Shown: one piece after another, positions 36,228 to 46,187 of the stretch
How the letters are laid out: each line of letters opens with the position of its first letter
Position numbering within the stretch: position 1 is the stretch's first letter
DNA from: an uncultured Oscillospiraceae bacterium
GTDB taxonomy: Bacteria; Bacillota; Clostridia; Oscillospirales; Ruminococcaceae
Reading direction: 5' to 3'
Assembly (NCBI GenBank): GCA_934481355.1
Contig: CAKSPH010000005.1
Coordinates: 1-64,000 of the forward strand
DNA: 64,000 nt
Translations under genes and position numbers: made by a program
Notes under the pieces: model-generated
Told to the model about the DNA's origin: nothing
What the model saw: the letters and a program-made list of their open reading frames with translations, nothing else
Database searches by the model: none

Positions 36228-37625
36228 TTACACTAATTCGCCGAGCAGCGCCCAGTTGAGCGCGCCGGTTATTTTTACATCAACGAAGCTGCCGATAAGC
36301 GACTTGTCCCCGTCGAAGTCAACGATTATATTCTGTATGCTCTTTCCGGTGAGGCAGCCGTCCCGCGTCCTGCCCGGACCCTCGCACAGAACCCGGAGCG
36401 TCCTGCCGACATAGCTCTGGTATGCGTCGCAGCCTATCTCCTGCTGAACCTCCAGAAGCTCCCGGAACCACTTTCCCTTTTCCTCCTGCGATATGGGGTC
36501 GGGCATTTCCGCCGCCTTTGTTCCCCTGCGCGGGCTGTAAATAAAGGTGAACAGCGAGTCGTACTTCACCTCGCGGATAAGGCTGAGGGTCTCCTGAAAA
36601 TCCTCGTAGGTCTCGCCGGGGAATCCGACAATTATGTCAGATGTCAGCGCCACGTCCGGGATACGCTCCTTGGCGTAGTTTATCAGCTCCAGATAGTGCT
36701 CCCGGGTGTAGCTGCGGTTCATCAGCTTCAGGATACGGCTGCTGCCGCTCTGCACCGGCAGATGGAAGTGACGCGTGACCTTTTCGCACTCCGCGATGGT
36801 ATCAATGAGCTCATGCGTTGCGTCCTTCGGGTGGCTGGACATATAGCATATCTTGAATTCTCCGGGGATCGCGTTTATTCTGCGCAGCAGCTCCGGGAAG
36901 TCAACGTCCGTGCCCCTGCCGTAGCTGTTCACGTTCTGCCCGAGAAGCAGAAGCTCCCTGCAGCCGCTTTCAACAAGCTGGCGTGCCTCGTCCAGGATAT
37001 CCTCCGGGTCGCGGGAGCGCTCCCTGCCGCGCACATACGGCACAATGCAGTAGGTGCAGAAGTTGTTGCAGCCGTACATTATCGGTATACTTGCCTTTAG
37101 CGTGCTCTCGCGGCGCAGCGGTATTCCCTCCGCGATAACTCCGTCCATCTGCGGAATGGATATCTGCCGCTTGTGGGTGGTCATAGCCTCGTAAACAAGC
37201 TGCGGCAGGGTATGGAGAACGTGCGTTCCGAAAACCATATCCACATAGGGAAAGCTCTTTTTTATGCGCTCCGTTATGTGCTCCTGCTGAACCATGCAGC
37301 CGCACACGCCTATCAGCATATCCGGCCTGCGGCGCTTGTTGTGCTTCAGTGCGCCGAGATTTCCGAACACCCTGTCCTCGGCGTTCTCCCGGACTGCGCA
37401 GGTGTTGAACAGCACCAGATCCGCGTCGTCCGCGGAATTCGAGAAGCCGTAGCCCATCATCGCGAGCATTCCCTTTATTTTCTCGCCGTCGCTGACGTTC
37501 TGCTGACAGCCGAAGCTGTGGACGTGCGCCACCGGCGGCTGCTCACGCGCGGAGTTCAGCTCGCGGACTTTCCGGGTGTATTCCTGCTGTGCCGCTATTT
37601 CTGCGGCGGTTACTTTTGTCGTCAT
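36228..37625 (-). CDS. miaB: tRNA-2-methylthio-N6-dimethylallyladenosine synthase MiaB
   Basis: A 465-residue radical SAM methylthiotransferase that adds the 2-methylthio group to i6A37. The N-terminal UPF0004 domain carries three cluster Cys (SFGCQQN, FNTCAVRE, VCGCM). The radical SAM motif is GCNNFCTYCIVPYVRGRERSR. A C-terminal TRAM domain ends near FVDVKITGALNWALLGE. AAGGA is 8 nt before ATG 37625, and a consensus promoter lies just upstream. Confidence 0.96.
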   Translation of the reverse strand: MTTKVTAAEIAAQQEYTRKVRELNSAREQPPVAHVHSFGCQQNVSDGEKIKGMLAMMGYGFSNSADDADLVLFNTCAVRENAEDRVFGNLGALKHNKRRRPDMLIGVCGCMVQQEHITERIKKSFPYVDMVFGTHVLHTLPQLVYEAMTTHKRQISIPQMDGVIAEGIPLRRESTLKASIPIMYGCNNFCTYCIVPYVRGRERSRDPEDILDEARQLVESGCRELLLLGQNVNSYGRGTDVDFPELLRRINAIPGEFKICYMSSHPKDATHELIDTIAECEKVTRHFHLPVQSGSSRILKLMNRSYTREHYLELINYAKERIPDVALTSDIIVGFPGETYEDFQETLSLIREVKYDSLFTFIYSPRRGTKAAEMPDPISQEEKGKWFRELLEVQQEIGCDAYQSYVGRTLRVLCEGPGRTRDGCLTGKSIQNIIVDFDGDKSLIGSFVDVKITGALNWALLGELV

Positions 37626-37663
37626 TTATACTATCCTTAATTCTGTTTGGTTCTGAATATATG

Positions 37664-37692
37664 ATTATAACACATTTTTCGCGAAAAATCAA
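37664..37692 (-). promoter_or_regulatory. Promoter of miaB and downstream genes
   Basis: Minus strand TTGATT (37692-37687), 17-nt spacer, TATAAT (37669-37664), 39 nt before the miaB start. It lies right after the comF stop and starts a new transcript within the long minus-strand run. Confidence 0.8.
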
Positions 37693-37696
37693 GCAG

Positions 37697-38350
37697 TCAG
37701 CGCTTCGGGACCCTGGCAAATGCTGCCGCGCTCACCGAGCGGGCTCCCGCTTGTTTCAGAAGATGCGCCGCCGCGCCCAGCGTTGCTCCTGTGGTGCACA
37801 CATCGTCGATCACCAGAATGCACTTTCCGCGGACTAGCTCCGGCTCGGTCACCTTGTAGGAACGCATGGCGTTCTCCCGGCGCTGTTCTGCGTTCAGGCG
37901 CTTCTGCTCGAGTTTTCCGGGTCTGACAGCCATTACACGCAGGAACTTCTTTCCGGTCATTTCGCACACCATTTTCGCGATAAGCTCGCTATGAGCATAT
38001 CCGAGCTCGCGGCTTCGCCCGGCCCCGGAGGGTATCGCGGTCACGAAGTCAGCCGTGCGGATAAGCTCATGCGCATTCTCTGCGATAAGCACGGCGAACG
38101 CGTCTATCGGATAGCGGTACCAGCCCTTTTTCATGCGGAGCACTGCCAGTCTCGCCCTGCCGGAATACTGGCACACGGCGGTGAAGCCGTCCGTTTCCGG
38201 CGGAGCTTCGCCCGGGTCGTCCGTGAACGTAAGTGAAGAATAACAGCTCCCGCACCAGAATTCCCGTATGCCGATGACCGCCCCGCAGAACGGACAGCGG
38301 TTCGGCAGGAACAGCGCCGCAGCGGCTCTCCTGAACTCCCACGCCTTCAT
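37697..38350 (-). CDS. comF: ComF-family phosphoribosyltransferase-like protein
   Basis: A 217-residue protein. An N-terminal zinc ribbon (CPFC...FWCGSC) precedes a type I phosphoribosyltransferase domain with the PRPP loop CILVIDDVCTTGATL. ComF relatives act in DNA uptake, where ComFC bridges the competence helicase and DprA; many non-competent bacteria also keep one. No comFA is nearby. The start overlaps the recD2 stop as ATGA. Confidence 0.9.
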   Translation of the reverse strand: MKAWEFRRAAAALFLPNRCPFCGAVIGIREFWCGSCYSSLTFTDDPGEAPPETDGFTAVCQYSGRARLAVLRMKKGWYRYPIDAFAVLIAENAHELIRTADFVTAIPSGAGRSRELGYAHSELIAKMVCEMTGKKFLRVMAVRPGKLEQKRLNAEQRRENAMRSYKVTEPELVRGKCILVIDDVCTTGATLGAAAHLLKQAGARSVSAAAFARVPKR

Positions 38351-40548
38351 ACGAACATATCCTCAAGCATGGGCTGAAGGCAGGAGTACCGCTGATTCCT
38401 GCTGACGTTTGCGACCATGCTCCTCACCTTATTCACTGAACCTATAAGTATCAGCGTTTTCTTGGCGCGGGTGACCGCCGTGTACAGCAGATTGCGGTAG
38501 GAGAGCCTGTCCATTCCGTTAGGCAGTGGTATTATCACCGCCGGATATTCGCTTCCCTGACTTTTATGTATCGTCACGGCGTAGGCGTGCTCAATGCGGT
38601 TCATCATCTCGATGTCGTAGGTCGCAGCCCTGCCGTCAAAGTCGATGTCAAGCCTGTTGTTCACCTTGTCCGCGCGGCGGATTATTCCGATGTCCCCGTT
38701 GAATATTCCGTGGGAAAGCTCCGCGCCCTTGCGCCACTCAACATCATAGTCGTTCTTGGTCTGCATGATTTTGTCGCCGGTGCGGAAAAGCGTATTCCCG
38801 AACTTTACCTCCGGGTGATTCCTGGACGGAGGATTCAGCGCGAGCTGGAGCTCCTTGTTGATGTTCTGGGTCCCTGCGGCTCCCAGTCTTGACGGGCACA
38901 GCACCTGAATATCCTCCATCGGGGAATACCCGTAGCTCTTGGGAAGCCGGGTTTTACAGAGGTCTATCACCAGACGGAGGGTCTCCTCCTCGGAAGCGGT
39001 TTCCATGAAGAAAAAGTCGCTGCGGCGGTCGTTCAGTACCGGCATTTCTCCGCTGACTATCCTGTGCGCGTTGGTTACTATAAGGCTCTGCGCCGCCTGA
39101 CGGAATATCTTTTTCAGCTCCACCGCCGGAACTCTGCCGCTGGAGATAAGATCGCGCAGGATATTTCCCGCGCCGACCGACGGAAGCTGATTGCTGTCGC
39201 CCACCATGATGAGCCGCGTTCTGGGGCGCACCGCGTGCAGGAGCGATTCCATCAGCAGCGTGTCCACCATGGACATCTCGTCGATTATCAGCACGTCGCA
39301 GGTCAGCGGGTTGTCCTCGCGCCGCTTGAACGCGTGGGAGGAAGTGCCGAAATCAACCTCCAGAAGGCGGTGTATCGTCTGCGCAGGGGCCCCGGTAAGA
39401 TCCGCCATGCGCTTCGCCGCGCGCCCGGTTGGAGCCGCAAGCTTCATTTTGAGCTTACGCTGGCGGCAGAGGGAGATAACAGCGTTAAGAGTGGTCGTCT
39501 TACCGGTGCCGGGGCCTCCGGTCAGGATAAAGATATGGTTGTTCATACAGCCGCGTATTGCCTCTTTCTGGAGCTCCTCGTACTCTATGCCGTTTTCCCA
39601 CTCAATACCCGCTATCTCATCCGCGAAATCGGCGTCGCCGCAGTCGTCGCGCCTGACCATCTCAGCCAGCTTTTCGGCTATGAATTCCTCGGCGCGGAAA
39701 TACTCCGTCAGGAACACGTATTTCCGGTCGTATTTGTCGCAGAGCACGATCTCGCTTCGCTCCTGCGCCATGGTCAGCCCGTTCCAGTACTGCTTCTCGC
39801 TGACGTTGAGCACGCTGCACACACGGTCGGAAAGCTCGTTCTCCGGAATGCAGGTGTGACCGTTGCCGGCATTCAGCCGCAGGCACCAGACTATCCCGGC
39901 GAGTATGCGCTCCTCGCTGTCCATCGGGAAGCCCATATCCAGCGCAAGCCGGTCGGCTTCCCTGAAAGGAAGCTCGATACCCGTTCCGCACAGGCAGTAG
40001 GGGTTATCCTCCACCGCCTGGACCGTGTGCATTTCATATTTCTTCCACGCGGAGGCAACCACCGCCGGGGACAGCCCGTATTTTGCAAAATACGTCACCG
40101 CCTTGCGGAGCCCGGTTATCCTGCGGAATTCCTCGCCCATCTTGAGGGCGCTTTCCGTGGATATCCCCTTGATTCCCGAAAGCTGCGCGGGGTCGTTTTC
40201 GATTATCTCGAGTGTTTTGTCGCCGAATGCGGTCACAATGCGCTTTGCCATCGCCGGACCCACTCCGGTTATGACCCCGGAGCCAAGGAACTTCCGCACG
40301 GCGCTCTGGCTGCTCGGCAGGCTGCGTTCGCAGACCTCCGCCTTGAACTGCCTGCCGTATTTCTGCGTGTTGACGTACTCCCCCAGCAGAGTGAGATTTT
40401 CGCCCTCGCGGACGTCGCCGAGGTTCCCGACCGCCGTGACAAGCTCGCCGCCGCAGTCAAGGTCTACCACGATATAGCCGTTGTCCTCGTTGAAGAATAT
40501 AACATCCTCGACAGTTCCCGATATGGTAACTCCCGTTTCTTTGTCCAT
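38347..40548 (-). CDS. recD2: RecD2-type SF1B DNA helicase
   Basis: A 733-residue ATP-dependent 5'-3' helicase of the RecD2 (RecD-like, AddAB-independent) class. It has an N-terminal OB-like domain and helix-hairpin-helix segments (SGVITGVGPAMAKRIV, LSGIKGIST). Motor motifs are GGPGTGKTTTLNAV, VLIIDEMSMVDTLL, VGDSNQLPSVGAGNIL and AVTIHKSQGSEYPAVI...LLYTAVTRAKKTLILIG. It acts in genome maintenance. ATG 40548. Confidence 0.93.
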   Translation of the reverse strand: MDKETGVTISGTVEDVIFFNEDNGYIVVDLDCGGELVTAVGNLGDVREGENLTLLGEYVNTQKYGRQFKAEVCERSLPSSQSAVRKFLGSGVITGVGPAMAKRIVTAFGDKTLEIIENDPAQLSGIKGISTESALKMGEEFRRITGLRKAVTYFAKYGLSPAVVASAWKKYEMHTVQAVEDNPYCLCGTGIELPFREADRLALDMGFPMDSEERILAGIVWCLRLNAGNGHTCIPENELSDRVCSVLNVSEKQYWNGLTMAQERSEIVLCDKYDRKYVFLTEYFRAEEFIAEKLAEMVRRDDCGDADFADEIAGIEWENGIEYEELQKEAIRGCMNNHIFILTGGPGTGKTTTLNAVISLCRQRKLKMKLAAPTGRAAKRMADLTGAPAQTIHRLLEVDFGTSSHAFKRREDNPLTCDVLIIDEMSMVDTLLMESLLHAVRPRTRLIMVGDSNQLPSVGAGNILRDLISSGRVPAVELKKIFRQAAQSLIVTNAHRIVSGEMPVLNDRRSDFFFMETASEEETLRLVIDLCKTRLPKSYGYSPMEDIQVLCPSRLGAAGTQNINKELQLALNPPSRNHPEVKFGNTLFRTGDKIMQTKNDYDVEWRKGAELSHGIFNGDIGIIRRADKVNNRLDIDFDGRAATYDIEMMNRIEHAYAVTIHKSQGSEYPAVIIPLPNGMDRLSYRNLLYTAVTRAKKTLILIGSVNKVRSMVANVSRNQRYSCLQPMLEDMFV

Positions 40549-40565
40549 TTAAGTCAACACCCCGC

Positions 40566-40841
40566 TCAGTCCTGGTTCAGGAAATGCACATTGCCGTATC
40601 TTTCGGCCAGCCGCCTTGATTCCTTATCCCAGTCGTTTCCGGCGGACAGGATCACCACCCTCGCAACGTGAGGGTCCCGCCGCACGGATTCCACAAATCC
40701 GCCGATGTCCTCGCCGCTGCGGACGTAGACGTCATGCCGGTGCGCTCCCTTTGAGAGTATAGCCCACGCTATGAGCTTTATCAGCACCGCCAGCCCGAAT
40801 ATGGACAGGAACATCAGCGTAAAGATATAGATAAACTGCAT
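40566..40841 (-). CDS. Small single-pass membrane protein, unknown
   Basis: A 91-residue protein. Residues about 3-30 form one hydrophobic segment (FIYIFTLMFLSIFGLAVLIKLIAWAIL), followed by a soluble part ending RLAERYGNVHFL. GGAGG lies 8 nt before ATG 40841, which is preferred to the upstream codon at 40862. It is packed between prmA and recD2 with gaps of 45 and 17 nt. No motif suggests a function. Confidence 0.7.
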   Translation of the reverse strand: MQFIYIFTLMFLSIFGLAVLIKLIAWAILSKGAHRHDVYVRSGEDIGGFVESVRRDPHVARVVILSAGNDWDKESRRLAERYGNVHFLNQD

Positions 40842-40886
40842 ATATACCGCCTCCTGCGGCATTATATGCGCGGTATCCCAGATACG

Positions 40887-41855
40887 TTATCTGCGGAGGA
40901 TAATGCAGTTCCAGCCCTCTTCGTTCCGTACCCCGGAGATGACGAAGCCGTTCTGCTGAAGGGCTGCATTCACCTCGTCAAGGCGCTCGTCGATTATTCC
41001 GGAGACAACAAGGGTTCCCTCCGGCTTCATGAAGGAAGCGAACAGCGGGCTCATGCCGATGATAACGTCCGCAACGATATTCGCGCAGATAACGTCATAA
41101 CCGGTGCCAAGCTTCCCGCGGAGTTCCTCGTCCTCAATGATATTTCCACAGTATGCGGTGTAATGCTCATGTGTGAAATGGTTCTTCTCAACGTTCTCGG
41201 AGGCGGTCTTTACCGCGTTCTCAAAGATATCGCACATCATTACTTTCTCTGCGCCGAAAAGCAGGGAGGCAATGGACAGGATACCGCTTCCGCAGCCGAG
41301 ATCAAGAACATGGTCGCCGGGCTTCACGATTCCCTCGAGGGACTCCATTACCAGCTTTGTGGTGTGGTGCTGACCAGTTCCGAAAGTGGAAGCCGGGTCT
41401 ATTTCAAGAATACGGTCTCCGGCAGCGGGAGTCACGTCCTCCCACGAGGGCTTGACGACAAGGGTCTTTCCTACGCGGAAGGGCTTGTAGTACTTCTTCC
41501 AGTTGTTTGCCCAGTCCTCTTCCTTTACGTTTTCCAGCTCCATGCGGAGATTGCCGTAGTAGCCGTCGGCGTTGTTCGCTTTCCAGCCCTCGATGAGAGA
41601 CTTTATAGCCGCGAGGGTCTCCGCGCCCTGGGCGTTGTCGTGGACGTACAGCGTGATGTGGGGTTCCGCCTTGCTGAGACCCATCAGCTCGTCGTCAACG
41701 TAGTCCCAGTTTGCGTTTTTGTCCGCGAGGAAGCTCTCAAAATCCGCGCTGTCCGTGATGATGAAGCCGGTTATGCCATAATCTGTCAGAGCTCCTGTAA
41801 TGCCGTCTATCGCCTGTGAAGATGTGTAGATATCCGCCTGTATAAAGTTATCCAT
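40887..41855 (-). CDS. prmA: Ribosomal protein L11 methyltransferase
   Basis: A 322-residue SAM methyltransferase that trimethylates ribosomal protein L11. STFGTGQHHTT and VLDLGCGSGILSIA bind SAM, and VICANIVADVI is the catalytic-loop region. The start is ATG 41855 with AGGAGA upstream. A frame to 41948 crosses the promoter and is rejected. First gene of the minus-strand run. Confidence 0.93.
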   Translation of the reverse strand: MDNFIQADIYTSSQAIDGITGALTDYGITGFIITDSADFESFLADKNANWDYVDDELMGLSKAEPHITLYVHDNAQGAETLAAIKSLIEGWKANNADGYYGNLRMELENVKEEDWANNWKKYYKPFRVGKTLVVKPSWEDVTPAAGDRILEIDPASTFGTGQHHTTKLVMESLEGIVKPGDHVLDLGCGSGILSIASLLFGAEKVMMCDIFENAVKTASENVEKNHFTHEHYTAYCGNIIEDEELRGKLGTGYDVICANIVADVIIGMSPLFASFMKPEGTLVVSGIIDERLDEVNAALQQNGFVISGVRNEEGWNCIILRR

Positions 41856-41903
41856 GTCTTTTCTCCTAAAACTCATGAAATTGCACACAATAGCACATTT
41901 TAC

Positions 41904-41932
41904 ATTATACATCATTCCAGCAGATAAATCAA
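41904..41932 (-). promoter_or_regulatory. Promoter of prmA
   Basis: Minus strand TTGATT (41932-41927), 17-nt spacer, TATAAT (41909-41904), about 50 nt before the start codon. Confidence 0.8.
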
Positions 41933-41964
41933 GGGGTATTTGCCGCAAAAGCTGACTGTAAGTA

Positions 41965-41993
41965 TTGACTTTTTTCGCGGATAGTACTATAAT
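41965..41993 (+). promoter_or_regulatory. Promoter of the ugd operon
   Basis: TTGACT (41965-41970), 17-nt spacer, TATAAT (41988-41993). The 100-nt leader contains a CGCACC/GGTGCG hairpin; no known riboswitch class is recognised. Divergent from the prmA promoter. Confidence 0.8.
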
Positions 41994-42093
41994 AGAATAG
42001 TTAAACTATAATCCGACTCCGGCTGTCCGGAAAACAAAGAAAATCGCACCCAGAACAGGTGCGGAATACACAGATACCCAAGGGGGATAAGAT

Positions 42094-43287
42094 ATGAAAA
42101 TTGCTGTTGCGGGAACAGGATATGTAGGACTTTCCATGGCGGTGCTCCTTTCGCAGAACAACGATGTCACCGCAGTTGATATAATTCCTGAAAAAGTGGA
42201 TATGCTTAACCGGCGCCGCTCGCCCATCGCGGACAAGTACATCGAGCAGTATCTGGCAGAGAAGCCGCTCACGCTCACTGCCACCACCGATGGAAAGACT
42301 GCATACACAGACGCGGAGATAGTAGTTATCGCCACGCCAACCAACTACGACTCCGAGAAAAACTACTTCGACACATCTTCCGTTGAAGCGGTCATCGACC
42401 TTGTGCTTTCCGTAAACAGCGGCTGCACTATAGTGATAAAATCCACTGTGCCAGTCGGCTATACAAAGGGACTTCACGAGAAATACCCCGAGGCCGCTCA
42501 CCGCATAATTTTCTCTCCGGAATTCCTGCGCGAGGGACAGGCTCTTTACGACAACCTCTATCCATCCAGAATAATCGTGGGCGCTCCGGAGGAGTGGGCG
42601 GACTCCACCGCCCGTGCGGACGTTTTCGCAAAACTGCTCCAGCAGGGCGCGATAAAGCAGGATATCCCCACGCTACATCTGAATCCCACTGAGGCAGAGG
42701 CGGTAAAGCTGTTCAGCAACACCTATCTCGCGCTCCGCGTGGCTTATTTCAACGAGCTGGACACCTACGCTGAGATGAAGGGGCTCAACACCCGCCAGAT
42801 AATCGACGGCGTTGGTCTTGACCCGCGTATCGGCTCCCACTACAACAACCCGAGCTTCGGCTACGGCGGATACTGCCTGCCCAAGGATACAAAGCAGCTT
42901 CTTGCGAACTATGCGGACGTGCCCAATGACATAATCGGCGCGATAGTCGCCGCAAACAAGACCCGCAAGGACTACATCGCAGATCATATCGCCGCAGCTT
43001 CCCCGAAAACTGTCGGAGTTTACCGCCTGACGATGAAATCCAACTCAGACAATTTCCGTCAGAGTTCCATTCAGGGCATAATGAAGCGGCTCTCCAGAAA
43101 GGGCATAAACGTTATAATCTTCGAGCCCACCCTGAAAGACGGTCAGAACTTCTTCGACTATGAGGTATGCAACGACTTCGGGAAGTTCAGCAGCCGTGCG
43201 GACGTTATCCTTGCAAACCGCATGAGCAGCGAGCTTGAACCGGTAAAGGACAAGGTATATACCAGAGATCTTTACAGCAGAGATTAA
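42094..43287 (+). CDS. ugd: UDP-glucose 6-dehydrogenase
   Basis: A 397-residue NAD-dependent dehydrogenase that oxidises UDP-glucose (or a related nucleotide sugar) to the uronic acid for surface polysaccharide. The N-terminal Rossmann motif is [13 protein letters not shown]. The substrate-site block is [24 protein letters not shown], and [15 protein letters not shown] holds the catalytic Cys. The length is typical of the short Gram-positive form. AAGGGGGA precedes the ATG. A sensor kinase gene follows 22 nt later, but polysaccharide genes are not in the window. Confidence 0.93.
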   Translation: MKIAVAGTGYVGLSMAVLLSQNNDVTAVDIIPEKVDMLNRRRSPIADKYIEQYLAEKPLTLTATTDGKTAYTDAEIVVIATPTNYDSEKNYFDTSSVEAVIDLVLSVNSGCTIVIKSTVPVGYTKGLHEKYPEAAHRIIFSPEFLREGQALYDNLYPSRIIVGAPEEWADSTARADVFAKLLQQGAIKQDIPTLHLNPTEAEAVKLFSNTYLALRVAYFNELDTYAEMKGLNTRQIIDGVGLDPRIGSHYNNPSFGYGGYCLPKDTKQLLANYADVPNDIIGAIVAANKTRKDYIADHIAAASPKTVGVYRLTMKSNSDNFRQSSIQGIMKRLSRKGINVIIFEPTLKDGQNFFDYEVCNDFGKFSSRADVILANRMSSELEPVKDKVYTRDLYSRD

Positions 43288-43309
43288 ATTCTGAAAAGGG
43301 GGATTCCCG

Positions 43310-46162
43310 GTGGATTCTATCATAACCGCCACATACAGGCTGGTAATACGCGGCGGAAGCCCGAATCAGCTTCTGCTTGACGAGGATTTCATGAAGCTGC
43401 TTGACGTTACCGACAACTCCGACCCGGAGGACAACTATGTCCGCTGGCACGAGTGCGTTCATCCGGACGATATCCCGCTGCTGAGAGAAGCTATCGACAG
43501 CACTATCCATGGCATAAAGGCAGAGGTAAAATACCGCTGGAACCATAAAACCAAGGGACTTTATACCGTGTACAGCTCCGGAATGCTCGCTTCCAAGGAA
43601 AACGGACGCGCCGTCATCTACGGTTATTTCAAGGGAATACCGGCGGACAGGACTCAGCTGTTCCGATACGACCCTGACCTGCAATTACTAACAAGACTGT
43701 TCACGGAAAAGCTGCTGGACAGTTTTGCCCTGTGCGCCCTGACGGACGTTTCCAGCAACAAAATGCTTATTCTGAACGACGCATTCGGCACCAGCGCCGC
43801 CGCAGGCACCGAGTGTGAATACGGCAAGTGGGTATCTTCACTTATTGGGAAAATACACCCCGATGACCGCACACGGCTTTCTCAGCTTATAGACGCAGAT
43901 TCGCTCCAGAACAGCTTCGGCTCCACGGACGAAGTGCACGGGGAATTCCGCATACAGTACAACGGAAACTACTACTGGGTGAATCTCCGCTTTGTAAAGA
44001 TGAAGCAGAAGCTTGCGGCAAAATATCCGCAGTTCATAGTAATGCGTCGCATTGTGGCTGACCACCGCGCAGTATTCATGGAGGAACTGCGCAATCAGCT
44101 CATAAACCGCCTTGCCCTGCCCTACCAGATAATCGACCTGATAAACCTCAAGGACGGCAGCTACTATTCCTCCGACGACAAGCAGAGCAGCTACGCAGAG
44201 CATTTCAGCGAGATAGGCATATTCAACGAGGCAATGCATCAGTTCGCGGACAACTGTGAATGCAGCCAGAGCGACCGCAACGCGATCCTCTACAATTTAG
44301 ACATGGAAAACATGAAAAAACGCTTTGCAGCAGGCGAAAAGATGATAGAGATCGAAATATGCCAGCGCCACGGAGATGAAACGGAATGGATACGCATACA
44401 GTCGTTCATGTCCGATACGGACGAAAACGGCGAACCCAGCATGGCCATACTTACGATACAGCCCATAACCGCAGAAAAACTCCGGGAACTCCGATATCAG
44501 CAGAGACTTGAAAGGGCGCTCCGCTCGGAGAGCCAGTATCGTCAGGCTATTCTCTCAAACGCGATCGCAGTATACACTTATAATATAACACGCGACACGA
44601 TATACGATGAAGTTATCGAGCAGGAAGGCGTAGATCCTATTCTTCCGCTTCTGGGGCTGGAGCTTCCGTGCTCATACAACGAATACATAAGCCGCAAGGC
44701 GGACCTGTTTACTGACAAGTCCGCGGCAGACGTGTTCCGGAGAACATTCTGTACGGAAACGCTCTGCGATATGTACGACAGCCACCGCCGCAGCTTCGAC
44801 ACGGAATACGAATTAGCCGTGAACGGCAGAACCGGCTTCTTCCGGGAAGCTGTCATACTTACGCAGGATATAGAAACAGGCGACCTCTGGGGGCTTACCT
44901 ACGTCCGGAACATCACGGACGAGCACAACCGTTCAGTTCAGGTTGAGCAGGCGCTGCGCGACGCGTTCACGCAGGCGCAGCACGCAAACTCCGCCAAGAC
45001 TCTGTTCATGAGTCAGATGAGCCATGATATCCGCACGCCCCTGAATTCTATACTCGGAATGTCCGCGATAGCCCAGGAGCACATCGGCGACCCGGCGCGC
45101 GTCAACGACTGCCTTGATAAAATTCAGACTTCCGGACGCCACCTTCTGGAAATAATCAACAACGTACTTGATCTTTCAGCGATAGAAAGCGGAAAGACCA
45201 CTCTCGCCATGGAGCCGTTCAACCTTAAGATATTCCTTGACGAAACCGTCAGCATCATAAAACCCATCGCGGACGCAAAACATCACAAGCTCATCGTCAG
45301 CATAGATTCCGGAATGAATTTCAATGTTGCCGGAGACAAGGCAAAGCTCCGTCAGCTTCTGACCAACATTCTCAGCAATGCGGTCAAGTACACCCCGGAC
45401 GGCGGTGAAATACGTTTCAGCACCATCGAACTCTCCCCCGACCACAGCGGAATACACCGCTATCTGTTCACGGTGCAGGACAACGGCATCGGCATGAAGC
45501 CGGAATTCAAGGAGCACATATTCGACCCGTTCGTCCGTGCGGACGATTTCCGGATAAGCGGCATACAGGGCACAGGTCTCGGAATGCCGATAGCGCTGAA
45601 TATCGCGCGCATGATGAACGGCGATATCGGTATCAGCAGCGCCATTGGAAAGGGTTCCCGGTTTGAAATAACGATCTGCCTGAAAGAGGGAGCAAGGGTT
45701 GACGCAAAGCCTGCGGACGCTCCCGCAAAGTCTAAAAGGATCCGTATGTCGGATTTCGATTTCGGCGGAACGAGGGTTCTCCTCGCAGAGGACCTTGAAT
45801 TCAATGCCGAGATAGCCTCTGAGTTTTTCGCGGAAGCCAACATTGTCACAGATATCGCGCACAACGGTGCGGAGGCTGTCGAGATGTTCAGAAATTCCGC
45901 CGCAGGATATTACAGCATGGTTTTCATGGATATTCAGATGCCTGTGCTCGACGGTTATGGCGCCTCCGACAAAATACGCGCCCTGCCGCGCGAGGACGCT
46001 GCTTCAGTGCCGATAATCGCAATGACCGCGAATGCTTTCATAGAAGATATAAAGAAATCAAAGGAACACGGCATGAACGGACACGTTTCAAAGCCGCTTG
46101 AAATACCGGCGCTCACGCGCGAACTGTGCAAGTGGCTCAAAAATCAGAAAAACGCCGAATAA
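43310..46162 (+). CDS. Hybrid sensor histidine kinase/response regulator with PAS-like domains
   Basis: A 950-residue, apparently cytoplasmic protein with no membrane segment. PAS-like domains fill about residues 1-540 (WHECVHPDDIPLLREAI, GKIHPDDRTRLSQLI and others). A HisKA domain follows with SQMSHDIRTPLNSILG (phospho-His about 572). The ATPase has NILSNAVKYTP, DNGIGM and GTGLGMPIALNI. A C-terminal receiver has LLAEDLEFN and VFMDIQMPVLDGYG (phospho-Asp about 874). No output domain is attached, so a separate regulator must receive the signal. GTG start 43310 follows AAAAGGGGG. The ligand is unknown. Confidence 0.9.
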   Translation: MDSIITATYRLVIRGGSPNQLLLDEDFMKLLDVTDNSDPEDNYVRWHECVHPDDIPLLREAIDSTIHGIKAEVKYRWNHKTKGLYTVYSSGMLASKENGRAVIYGYFKGIPADRTQLFRYDPDLQLLTRLFTEKLLDSFALCALTDVSSNKMLILNDAFGTSAAAGTECEYGKWVSSLIGKIHPDDRTRLSQLIDADSLQNSFGSTDEVHGEFRIQYNGNYYWVNLRFVKMKQKLAAKYPQFIVMRRIVADHRAVFMEELRNQLINRLALPYQIIDLINLKDGSYYSSDDKQSSYAEHFSEIGIFNEAMHQFADNCECSQSDRNAILYNLDMENMKKRFAAGEKMIEIEICQRHGDETEWIRIQSFMSDTDENGEPSMAILTIQPITAEKLRELRYQQRLERALRSESQYRQAILSNAIAVYTYNITRDTIYDEVIEQEGVDPILPLLGLELPCSYNEYISRKADLFTDKSAADVFRRTFCTETLCDMYDSHRRSFDTEYELAVNGRTGFFREAVILTQDIETGDLWGLTYVRNITDEHNRSVQVEQALRDAFTQAQHANSAKTLFMSQMSHDIRTPLNSILGMSAIAQEHIGDPARVNDCLDKIQTSGRHLLEIINNVLDLSAIESGKTTLAMEPFNLKIFLDETVSIIKPIADAKHHKLIVSIDSGMNFNVAGDKAKLRQLLTNILSNAVKYTPDGGEIRFSTIELSPDHSGIHRYLFTVQDNGIGMKPEFKEHIFDPFVRADDFRISGIQGTGLGMPIALNIARMMNGDIGISSAIGKGSRFEITICLKEGARVDAKPADAPAKSKRIRMSDFDFGGTRVLLAEDLEFNAEIASEFFAEANIVTDIAHNGAEAVEMFRNSAAGYYSMVFMDIQMPVLDGYGASDKIRALPREDAASVPIIAMTANAFIEDIKKSKEHGMNGHVSKPLEIPALTRELCKWLKNQKNAE

Positions 46163-46187
46163 ATCTCAGGAACAAAGGAAACACCAG

